Source: Molossus alvarezi (taxonomy: Eukaryota > Chordata > Mammalia > Chiroptera > Molossidae). Taken from it: DNA of 64,000 bases. A program made the position numbers and the translations under genes. Below are positions 1 to 11,110 of the stretch, in pieces (within the stretch, counting starts at the first letter, position 1; each line of letters starts with the position of its first letter). The stretch covers positions 5,356,551 through 5,420,550 of the forward strand of contig CM073895.1 of the NCBI GenBank assembly GCA_037176705.1, read 5' to 3'. The notes below the pieces were generated by a model. That model did no database searches. It was not told the origin of the DNA and saw nothing but the letters and a program-made list of their open reading frames with translations.

Positions 1-50
1 AAATGGAAAAATATCCTCGGGTGAGGATAAAAAAAATTAAAAAAAATCAA
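1..50 (+). mobile_element. Ves SINE, 3' end only (cut by window edge)
   Basis: AAATGGAAAAATATCCTCGG then GTGAGGAT and an A-rich tail: the 3' end shared by the Ves1-type copies. Confidence 0.75.
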
Positions 51-844
51 TAAACAGGCTACAGAACTTCTGCACCCCTAAAGGAGTAAAACATTTGCCC
101 CATTTGGGGAAACCCAGGAATGATAACCAAGTGAAAAAGCAACACCAGAAATAATAAACAGAAAACATACTATCGTAGGAATATTTTCAAACATGATTCA
201 TCCCCACTCTGGCAACTGATGGTTCCATTAAAAGGTGCCCAGACAGGGTGAAAAAGAAAGCAAAAGACGCTTTGTGCCCCCTGTAGAAAGCACAGCCCAA
301 ATGAAATGAAACAAGAAAATGAAGTGATGGGGAAAGACACAACAGACAAATATGTATAAAAAGAAAAAGTAAAATTCAAGGCAGATAGTGTACACACATG
401 TATATAATTTATCAAGAAGTTGGACAGTCATGAGCCGTTGTGCACCTGACAACACAGCTTCTAAATATTACAGTACAAACTAGTAAACAAAAGAAATGTC
501 GAACCACAACCATAGTCGTGGTGTGAGGACTAAGGCACCTCGCTCAGAAGTTGTCAGCTCGAGTAGACAGGAAAAAACTGAACAATGTGTTTGGAAAGCT
601 TGGCCTGATACATGTTTAATATACATTTCATGGGCGGTATATATTTATACAGATACATGTAATTCATGCATATAGCTGATGTCTGCTCAGTTGTTCTCTT
701 TAGATGTTCAGGACACAGCTAGGAATGTTGCCCTTATATTAGGAGACAAAGGGAATTTAAATGAAAACCCGAAGCTGCACATTTAAATGCTATCTTTGTC
801 TTCTCTGGCCGCATTTCAGAGACATTTAGAAATGAATGAGGTCA

Positions 845-1065
845 TTTTTTTTTTCTTTATTGAGAAAGAAAGAGAGAGGAAGGGAGAGAGGGAGAGAGAG
901 AAAGATAGAAACATCGATGAGAGAGAACATCCACTGGCTGCCTCCTGCATGCCCCCCACTGGGGATCAGGCCCACAACCTGGGCACGTGCCCTGCCCGGG
1001 AATCAAACCAGTGACCTCCTGGTGTATGGGATGACGTTCAACCACTGAGCCACACTGGCCAGGCT
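845..1065 (-). mobile_element. Ves2-type SINE
   Basis: Runs from a T-rich start through AAACATCGATGAGAGAGAAC and CCCACTGGGGATC to GAGCCACACTGGCCAGGC, the reverse of the tRNA-like head. It has the short form lacking the TCCTC tail. It contains CACGTG at 984-989. Confidence 0.85.
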
Positions 1066-1494
1066 GGCGTGACTTTTTTAGGTCCAACAGCTTAGAATAT
1101 TCCTTGGTTTAAAGTCATTTAAATGTCATTGCCTTTTCGTAGGCCTCACAGTAAAGTCAGCTACGCGCATTTTAGCCTGCCGCACTGGTATGTCAGGGTG
1201 TTCTCACACTGATCATATTTCTGAAACGGAGGATTTGGGGGTGACTGTGGAGTCAGTCTCTGGGTTCTTCAGTCTCTAAATCCCACTCTGCTTTTAATAA
1301 AATATTTGAATACTTCCCTGGGCGGGAATGAGAAAGGTAGAGCCTTCTTTCTTCTGTTTGAGTCTCAAATCCAGAGCCAATATCCAAGGGAAAGAAAGCC
1401 TGCGATATTTTTTTCCTAAATGTGTTCATTTTTATTCCAGCTACAGAAATAACTCTTGCTCTACGTCAAACATTTAGAAAATTGCCTAAGATAA

Positions 1495-1787
1495 GTGTTT
1501 TTAGCAGTTTTGTTGAGACATCAGTTATGTAACACCCACCTTTCGGCGTGTTTGCTGTGGTGGAATTCCGTGGATGGATACAGCCATGCAGCAGCCACCA
1601 CGGTCCCCCTCGGAGCGCTCCCATCACCCCCAAAAGTTCTGCGCCGCTGGCCGTCCATCCCTGCTCCATCCCAGCCCTAGGCAACCACTGGTCTGATTTC
1701 TCTCCCCAGAGTTTTGCTGTTTCTGGAAATTTTACAGAAATAGAACCTACTACATCGTCTTCTGTGTTTGGCTTCTTTTACTTAGCA
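1495..1787 (-). mobile_element. Old L1 3' fragment, antisense
   Basis: Shows in order the degraded L1 antisense landmarks: ATCCCAGCCCTAGGCAACCA, then CTGTTTCTGGAAATTTTACA and TGTTTGGCTTCTTTTACTTA. The SPIN element interrupted it at ACTTAGCA. Confidence 0.7.
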
Positions 1788-2009
1788 CAGCAGTTCTCAA
1801 CCTGTGGGTCACGACCCCTTTGGGGGTCGAACGACCCTTTCACCGGCGTCGCTTAAGACCATCGGAAAACACATATTTCCGATGGTCTTAGGAACGAGAC
1901 ACCGCTCCTCTGTCCGTCTCCAGGCGGGTCCGCCCACATGCAGACGCCCACATACAACACGAGGACCTGTGTCAAAGGGTCGCGGCTTTGGGAAGATTGA
2001 GAACCACTG
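1788..2009 (+). mobile_element. SPIN-type hAT DNA transposon, non-autonomous
   Basis: A 222-bp element with terminal inverted repeats (CAGCAGTTCTCAACCTGTGG and ..ATTGAGAACCACTG) flanked by a perfect 8-bp target duplication ACTTAGCA (1780-1787 and 2010-2017), as hAT transposons make. The GGGTCACGACCCCTTTGGGG end and the TAAGACCATCGGAAA block are typical of SPIN elements, reported as horizontally transferred among several tetrapods including vesper bats. No transposase is encoded. It sits inside an older L1 remnant. Confidence 0.85.
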
Positions 2010-2806
2010 ACTTAGCAGAGGCCTTTCGGGCCATAAGATGAGCCTTATGTCGCCTTCGTATGGACCTTCTCGGAACATTTTCAATTCACTTAAAAACTTC
2101 ACCTGCTGTATACACTTTCCATTATCAAGAGACGGGCCAGGGAAATTTTAAAGCAAGGCCATCTCTCTGGTTCTGATAACACGTACCCCACTCCAGACTG
2201 GTTGAAGGGTTCCTGACACCTCTTTTGGGAATGTACTTTGGGTGCAAGTATCAGCAGCCTAACTACAGTGGTTGAACTTTGAAAAATAATTGATTTTCCC
2301 ACAGAGTCTTACTGTCCAGAAACGGGTCGCGCGACCTCCCCTCTGGATGGGGGAAGGTGCGGGATTGAGGAGCAGTATGATAACGGTCTTATCGCTGATG
2401 GGCTGTCCCCTGGGGGTTGACTCATTGGTGCTCTCTCCAGAACTGGGCTTCTCCAGGCAAAATGGAGGAGCATATTGGCTAGGTGGCCCCTGGTGTCACC
2501 CCCTTCCTACGACAACTTGCTGGAGAGCTGCCCAGGCACAGTGTCACTAAGTGGCGACCCTGGCTGGGAGGGTAGCAGGCACAACTGCTCCAAGACTTGA
2601 CTAAAGGTTTTGGCCAAAATACGTCGTGGAGATAATCAGGCCCCAGCATATTCGGGTGAGTGGTGTTACACTGGACGATGATCTTGGAGTGAGTTAGGCT
2701 GAGATGTGAGCACCACCTGAGTTCTTTCTTTCCAAGGTCGGGGGCTGGGTGGCAGGCCTCGAAGGTGCCGCTCTAACCTGAGTGTCCTGCGCATTCCGGC
2801 CTCCAG

Positions 2807-2994
2807 GTGAACATGATGACCTTGGCAGAGCACATCATCGAAGCCACACCTGACCGGATCAAGCAGGAGAACTTTGTGCCCATGGAGTCCTCCACGTCGG
2901 AGAGGACGGAGACTGCCACCATCAGCAGTACAATGAGCTGGCTGGCCAGTTACCTGGCAGACGTGGACCACCTGCCGAACGCGGCCCAGATCAG
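2807..2994 (+). CDS. CAMTA1: CAMTA1 exon, 188 nt
   Basis: Acceptor CCTCCAG ends at 2806 and donor GTCCGT starts at 2995. It begins in phase 0 with GTG (Val) and ends with two bases of a split AGG codon. It encodes VNMMTLAEHIIEATPDRI and on to the AAQI end, a linker between the ankyrin and IQ regions of CAMTA proteins. A Ves SINE starts only about 35 bp beyond the donor. Confidence 0.95.
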
Positions 2995-5900
2995 GTCCGT
3001 CCCTGTGCAGGGTGCCTTCCTGGGTCCAGCCCTGGCCAGCGTGGCTCAGCGGCGAGAGCATCGGCCCACGCACCAAAGGGTCTCAGGTTCAATTCCCAGT
3101 CAAGGGCCTGTACCTGGGTTGCAGTTTTGATCCTGGCCCTGGTCTCAGTGCATGTGGGAGGCAACCAATCGATGTGTCTCTCACATCGGTTTCTCTTTCT
3201 CTCTCCCTCTCTCTTCTTCCCTCTCTGTCTCTCTCCCTCTCTCTCCTTCCCTCTCTGTCTCTCTCTCTTTCTCTCTCTCTCTGTCTCTCTCTCTCTGTCT
3301 CTCTGTCCCTCTCCCTCTCTTCCACTCTCTCTAAAAAATCAATAGAAAAACAAAAATGCCTGGGCACACTGTGGCCTGGGAGACCAGTGGTATCCGAGAG
3401 GTGCCATGTCGTGTCGGATCTCACTGAGAAGGGAGGGGGCACCAGGATGTGTACCCACTAAGCCCTGCTCCTGTCCTCACCTCGTCCACAACCTTTCTCC
3501 CCGTGTTCAGAGCATGTGAGATAATGCATCGTCATGTTTCTCCCAGATTCAGTGTGCATTTCATGGGGGCACAGTAGAGTACTTAGTGGGTTTAGTCCTG
3601 AGCATGGTACTGAACTCATAGCAGGTGTTCAGTATGAACTTACTCGTTGAAAGAGTTAATGTCGGGGTGCTTCATGACCGAAGGACAGCTATTCCCAGTC
3701 GTCCCCAGTGGCTCCTGGTGGACAGCATCTTGTCACAGCAGTGTGGACTGGGCCGTGCCGATGGGTCACCGGTCTTCCCCGTGTTCTCTCATTTCAGGAC
3801 TGCGTACAATGAGCCTCTCACCCCTTCTTCTAATACCAGCTTGAGCCCTGGAGGCTCTCCGGTCAGCGAAATCGCTTTCGAGAAGCCGAGCCTTCCCTCC
3901 GCGGCCGACTGGTCGGAATTCCTGAGCGCGTCGACCAGCGAGAAGGTGGAGAACGAGTTCGCCCAGCTCACTCTGTCCGACCACGAGCAGAGGGAGCTGT
4001 ACGAGGCGGCCCGGCTCGTGCAGACCGCCTTCCGCAAATACAAGGTAGAGGGCAGGGGACAGCCCCTGGCATTCCCGCCCACACACCTGTCTCTCTCTGT
4101 CCTCCGAGTTTGTAGAGTTTTCATTTGAATTAGTACTTATGTGACATGAAATTATTCATCATTTTCAGAAGCGTTATTGAAATTAACCTGACCAGTGGTG
4201 TGAGGGTTGACATCGTCCCGCTCTGTCGTTGGGCATGAACGTGGACCTTTAGTGCTCAGCATAAAATCGGTCCTCTGCCACAAAAAGTGTATGGCCGGAA
4301 GCGGGACTGGTCGCTGCAGCCTGGGGCCGACCCAGCATTTTATGGGAATGCGTGTGTACACGTGCGTTTGGGCGGGAGAGGGTCCATACCTCTTGCGGAT
4401 TCTCAAGGACTCGCCGTCCTCGCATGGTGTTCAAGGCCATTACCTGTGGACCCAAACTTGGAGGACTTGGGTCTCAGAAAACAGTGGAGATCCGGCAGGT
4501 CATGGACAAATAGCACCTTCCCTCATTGGTTAAATACTTTGAAAAGGAACTTTTTTTTCAAATCACCCAACATCCAAACATCATGGTTCTATTCAGAAGC
4601 AAGACTAGTTGGAGATTTATGCTACACGTTCATTTTTTAAAAATTTGTACTTACAACTATCACTATATTTTGCTAAACGCGGGGTCTCCGTTCTGAGAGA
4701 GATGATTCAATGAAGGATGATTCTCTTTAAGTCATAGGAACATTGACATTTCTCATGCTAAAGCATCTTTTATTTTTTCCCCGACTTGACCCTCAGGGCC
4801 GACCCTTGCGGGAACAGCAGGAAGTGGCAGCCGCCGTCATCCAGCGTTGTTACAGGAAATACAAACAGGTAAACCACGCACAGGGCGCTGCTGGGCCACC
4901 ACCGAGGACGCTCGTGTGTGGTCGGCCTGGGACACAAAGTGCCTTCGCACTGCCTGGATGAAAAACAGGAGGACAATGTTCCAAATGGGAGAGAGAGAAA
5001 AGGCCATCTGCAGCCACACAATAATTCTTTGTTCAAATCTTTGGCCTTTGATGTTGGTCCGTGAGGATCTAGTCACGTTCCCATAGTAAACTCCGAGGTG
5101 CTTACAGAGCTCGAGGGAGTTGAGGTGATTGGAGAAGGTAAATGCTGGCTGTTATCGCCGACCTTGAACTATGTAAGTGACATCACCCTCAGCCTTTTTT
5201 CCTTTCGGCTTCTTCTTAGCAATTTTATAATGAAGAGTCACAAAAACCTTGGAAAACCCGAAAGGGCTTTTGCCGTGCTTAGTCACGGGACGTGAGGACA
5301 GCCGAGTGCTCTTTCATGCCGCGTGACCGTCCAGGGGTCACGTCTCCGCTGTCAGAGGGCGGGGTCTGGCTCGTGGAGCTCACAGGAACCGGAGCTCTTA
5401 GACACATCATCTCCTTCGCTCCGTACCATTATGTGGAGTAAAAGAGTCTGTTCCATTTGATAAAGGAAGAAGCCGAGGCTCAGAGAAATTAAGACAATAT
5501 TAGATCTTTCTAACCATCTAGGTGGTTAGAAAACATAAAACATTGCCTGATTGAGGTTTTGTTTGTTTGTTAATCCTCACCCAAGGATATTTTCCCATTG
5601 ATTTTTAGAGCGAGTAGAAGGGAGGGAGAGAGCGAGAGAAACATCCATGTGAGAGAGATGCATCAATTGGTTGCCTCTCACAGAACCCCGACCGGGGCCA
5701 GGGATTGAACCAGAAACTGAGGTATATGCCCTTGATCGAGAATCAAACCCGAAACCCTTCAGTCCATGGGCCGACCCTCTAACTGCTGAGCCAAATGAGC
5801 CAGGGTCTTGATTGAGTTTTGAATGGTTCATATGCTAAAGTTTAGTCCTGGCAGTACATTCTGGAACCTTTTATTTAGGTTGTGCTTTAGGCAGGCTTTC

Positions 5901-8900
5901 AGTCTTTGTTTAAGAAATACGAAGGGCTAAGATTTATAGGAGCCACGCAGAATTGTGGGATTATGTTCTCTTGCTATGATCCAGGGCTTTGATTTCTGAC
6001 ATGAGTTGTCATTGCCTCAAGTTTCTCTAGGATTAAGTTCCGTTTGGTGTGGGGCGGGAGAGGGGGGCGTCCTCCGCTTAGAGCCATTGAGTTCAGATCC
6101 CAGAAAACGAAGGTTTATTGTGCAAACGCTGACACCGCAGTTCCTGCAGCCAGAGGCAGGGGGCGCTGCGCGCCAGCTCCCCTTTGCTGGGCGGCCTCAC
6201 GGCGCACAGCGGCACCGGAATCACAGTTCCGCGTCTGTGGTCACAAACTTGAAAATCAAGAGCTTTTTACTCCCAAATATGAGTTTGTTTCTGGTGGTGG
6301 TGTTTTTGAAATCCCCTCCCAAAGAAGTGTTGTCTACAACCAGTAAGAGGGAAGGCATTGTTTTTTGGAATATTGGCCAACATGAGACAGATATCTTGGA
6401 AGACGGAAGGCATTCCTATAGCCAGCGTGCCTTTGTGTTGGTGGTGGTGGTGGGAGTTTTATCGGTTCTGGTTCTTTCATTTCATTTATTGAGCGGTCTA
6501 ACGTTAATCTTGTATTTTCTGTTTCTCCCCAAAGCTGACATGGATAGCCTTGAAGGTAATGACATACCCAGTCCTCTCACAAATCATTCCACCAGGATCA
6601 CAAACTCCACACCCATCACCAGCCACAGGAAGGGGCCATTCAGGTGGCAGGGTCATGAAGCAGGCATTCCCCCACTTGCAGGCCGCCTGAGCACAGGGCG
6701 TCTGTCCTCGGGGACCACGTGCTTACTCAGTAACAACAACTGGACACTTTCTTGGTCAGTGTCAATCTAAAGAATCCAGTGCAGCCAATCACCATGAGCC
6801 CAGCGAGCCACCAAGGAAACTGACCTTTGTCCCAGGGCGCCTCCCTGTGGCCTGAGTGTCCCGAGTGTGCACTGTGGGTAACCGCAGGGGTGCCGTAGGA
6901 TCCAGCTCCTCATCTTCTGCACCAGTGAGGATGCAGAGCGGGTCAGATGACAGGAAGGGTCCTTGCCCGTGTCCTGAGGAGTCACTCCCCTCCCTCATCC
7001 CACCGCACGCGTGCAGACAGACTTAGGCACAGGGTGTTCTGAGAGCGTTTTCCCTCCGATGGTAAGTCGCCTCTTGCAGGCAAAGCGTGCCCTTGTCGCT
7101 GAGCCATAGTCTGTTCCCTGACCAACGTGGGCATACCATTTTTTAACTATGGAGAGGTCTGTGTTTTTAGTGCCCAGAGACCGACAGGGAGGAGACTAGT
7201 TCTCCTGGGCGTCCCTTTGAGGGTCCTGCCGCGGGCAGGCTGGAGGGCTGCCGTCCTGGCCCCTGAGCCATCCCGGTTCTGGGACAGCTGTCCAGGTTTT
7301 GTGGCTTCCCCTCGTGTTGGTCCTACAAGTGTTCTCACCTTCTGCAGGTTAAAATGGCTTAAAGGTGTCAGCGTTTCATGATAAGCCTTGTATTTGGGAC
7401 CTTGTGACTCAGAAGTTTGTAGATGGGCTGAGAGCGAGGAGCGGGAGGCCGTCGTGTATGGTGGGAACTAGGAAGCATAATTGGTTCACTTTAAAGGTTT
7501 CAAAATTGGAGAGCAAATAGTAATCTTAAACATCTACATTTTTACTTTCTATATATGTTTTTAAGATTCCCAAATGTCTTAAGTGGATCGCTCTCTTACT
7601 TTTTTATTCAAGAAGGGCAGTTTGTTTTGACGTTGTGTGGGGGTGCACACTAAAAGCAATATAGTCTGAAGGTGGCCCTTCAAGTAATATCTTGCTTTGG
7701 AAAGGTAGGTGAAAAGATTGGCTCGCTGGTGATCAGACCCGAAGCAGAGACTATGGCAGGGAGCGGGGCGACGTCGCTTCTCCTCGGCCACCCTGAGCGG
7801 CGCCGAGGGCACACAGGTGCGGCCCCTGTTGCTACTGCTCTGCTTCCTCTTGTCTCCCCGCAGTATGCACTTTACAAAAAGATGACACAGGCCGCCATCC
7901 TCATCCAGAGCAAATTCCGCAGCTACTACGAGCAGAAGAAGTTCCAGCAGAGCCGGCGCGCCGCCGTGCTCATCCAGAAGTATTACCGCAGCTACAAGAA
8001 GTGCGGCAAGAGACGGCAGGCCCGCCGGACGGCGGTCATCGTCCAGCAGAGACTCAGGTGGGCGCGGTGGGCGCGGAGGGCAGGGCCCGGGTGAGGGAGG
8101 AGTCGCCCTGTGCCCAGGATAGGGCCGTGCAGGGACAAAGGCTTTCTGCAGGGTCTTTCTTTCCAGACCATTCTGATTGTCGAGACTTTGTACGCTTATG
8201 CCTGTGTCATTCACCCGCTTTGTCTATTTAGCTCATTCTCTCTTCACCTCCCACCCAGTTATTTTGTGAAGTCTCTGCCCAGTTTCAACTTGTATCAGAA
8301 TCTGGCAGGACCCAAGTTTCCCCTGGCAAAGGTGGCACGCTGTTCCCGTAGTAACAGGCCCTGGCAGAGGGGAGTGGAGCTCTTCCTCCTGAGAGAGGAA
8401 TAAAAACGTCCAGTGCAGGAAGATGTGTTGACAATCGAAGTTTAGGAAGTGGTAGCCCAAAGGGCAGGATGGAAGTCAGGAGGGTCAGCTTCTAGACAAA
8501 GAGCCCACGTGGCGCCCGGATGCCCTTCTCAGCAAACTGCGCATCTGGTGGTCGTGGAAAACACCCCCATCCGGCGCCCGGACAGGCGCCTGGAAGCAGG
8601 GTCTGCCCCCGCTGTCGGGTTTGCTGCGCAGACTGTCTCATTCAAAGCCTTGCGCCCTGCCCTCGGGTTTCCAAGTTCTGCATACGAACCCTTCTTTTGA
8701 CAATAATTAGTATTCTGGCTTTTTTCAGGAGCAGTTTGCTAACCAAAAAACAGGATCAAGCTGCTCGGAAAATAATGAGGTTTCTACGACGCTGTCGCCA
8801 CAGGTAGGTCCACTAATCCTCATCTTACACATTTCACTCATCACGACTAATGAAACAGCCCTAATCTTCTGAGCCACTCATTAACTCCTGTGTAGAGCTC

Positions 8901-11056
8901 ACCCCAGCGAAGGGTCAGGGTGATCCTCCCCAAAGACATCAGGACAGGAGAGCTCTGGCTAGGGACCAAGCTGCTGCCGCTGGGTCTGGGGGCACTGAGC
9001 CAGACTGGAGAGTATGCCAGCATTTGTTTCATTCCCGTGGAAGGACAACTTAGCTGAACGAGCTTTTAATTCCAGGTTTCTCTCGAACCTCTTGTTTCTG
9101 TGCCACATCTCAGTAGGTTCTTCACTCTAGATCCTCACTGTGCTATTGTGTCCAAACAGAAAAGAAACAGTGTCTCTCCTGGAGGAAAGTAGATTGTTAG
9201 AAGTGCTAGCGCCCTCTGCTGGATGGGTGGTAGCTAACAGGCTCTGTGGAATCCGGTTAAAGCCAGGCTACGTTGAAGGACAGAAGTTCTAGGAAATGAC
9301 ACACACCTGAGATTAGAGGGACATTTTTCAATGAGAGGACAGCGGATTCCACGGACACTGCACCTTCTCATGGAGCTAAGCCCAAGGGCTTCCTCTGTGT
9401 TTCCTCGGATTGGAGCTTTCTTTGGGCAGACCAGGTTCTTCACTTAGGTTGGGGGGGCTGATGTAGTGTTGAGTTTTCTTTATTTAGGTTAATCCAGCCT
9501 GAACAGTGGCATCGGTGCCGTGTTCAAACGACTGTCCCCGTGGTCCTGGCGGGCCTGCGCGGGGAGCCGTGCCGTTCACAGCCCCGGCTTCCGAGCACGC
9601 TCTCGAGCGTCTCACGGCCTCGTGCTGCTCAGTCCCGAGGCCCAGGGTTCACATCCAATCTGAGTCCTCAGATTCGTTTTACTTTCGTGTTTCTTACTCC
9701 TGACACTGTCTGCTTGTTAACGCTGAAAAGATTTGGACTTTGAGACTTCGTAGGGGCTCACTGGCTACCTGTCCCTTACCTTAAATTAATGAAAGAAGTC
9801 ATTGACCTGACGACAGAGGCCTTGCCCGGAGCTGCACGTTAGCGACGACAGAAGCGTTAAAAAGCACGTCCCTTAGGGCCGGGTGGGCGTTCTGCAGCGG
9901 GAAGGCTCCGAGAAGCTGACGGACACGGCGCGGCCTCGCTCCTCCGCCGGGACTGGCTGAGCAATGAGCGGCCGTGTCCACACCCAGAGACAGCAAGTGC
10001 TGTCCGGAAAGGCAGGTCCAGGTGTGGGTGCGACTGCCATGATGAGACCCGCTCTGCGAGCCTCCCTGACAGCCTCTCTGTCACTCGGTCTGCCGGTGAG
10101 TCAGCAGCACTCACGGCCGGACAGTTCACTTCCCGGGAGGTCTCAGCCTCCATCTGCTCTCGCATGGGCGCACCTCCCTCCTTCCCTCTCCGTCCTTCCT
10201 GCAAAACCAACCCCGGGGACTCCCTCCGGCACTGTTGAGGCCAAGGTTCACACTTTCCCGACAGATTTTGTTTTCAAGGAGATTGCCTTTATGTGTCTCT
10301 TCTTTAGGCCACTTCAAACAAACCGAAACGTTTACAAGTTAAATTTTCTTATTTCTTCTAGTCTTATCCTTAAACTTTGAACATGTGGGTAGGTAATTCA
10401 ACCCTGGTGACTATGTGCTTTTCTTTTTAAATCCTCACCTGAGGACATTTTTCCATTTATCTTCAGGAGTGGGAGGGAGGAAGAGAGAGAGAGAGGAACA
10501 TCGATGTGAGAGAGACACATCACTTGGTTGCCTCCTGCACAACCCCAACCAGGGCTGGGGACCAAACTGCATCCGAAGTCCGTGCCCTTGGCTGGAAATG
10601 AACCTGCGACTCTTTGGTCCACAGGCTGACGCTCTGACTGCTGGGCCAAACCGGCCAGGGGCAGACTACGAACTTTTTTTCCTTTTCCCTTTGGCCGTAG
10701 CCATGCACGGTTTCCGTGGGGAAGCTATAACAGGCAGCCTTCCACTCCACGTTTGGGGCCCTCTTTCCGTAACCTGGCAGACAAGGACTTCATGAAGCTT
10801 TTACTTAGCGTGGGTTTCTATTTTAACTAGCAATAACCTGGTCAGGCTAACAAGAAAGTCTGTTACGAAGAGGACATCAGATTACGGACTCTGAATTTCT
10901 GCTCTTTGTTTGGGATGAAGACCCTGTTGGCTCTCTGTTAGTGCCCTTTCCCATGTTAGATTTCAGAAAAACATGCAGGCAAATTTCTTGTTGTTGTGAA
11001 TTTTCACCCAAGGATATTTGTCCATAGATTTGTAGATAGAATGGAAGGGAAGAAGC

Positions 11057-11110
<54 letters not shown>

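Larger units (their letters stand above)
61..2806 (+). other. CAMTA1 intron, left part of window
   Basis: Intronic because the exon at 2807 needs an upstream partner. It holds a Ves SINE (845), a degraded L1 piece (1495) and the SPIN element (1788). The rest shows nothing I can name. Confidence 0.7.
4869..6534 (+). other. CAMTA1 intron before the 21-nt microexon
   Basis: Holds a minus-strand Ves SINE (5574-5806) and a CTCF-like site near 6153. Otherwise unremarkable. Confidence 0.6.

Noticed and set aside
6006..6770. 254-codon ORF spanning the LTWIALK microexon
   Set aside because: It reads the microexon in another frame and runs through intron on both sides; no protein family resemblance.
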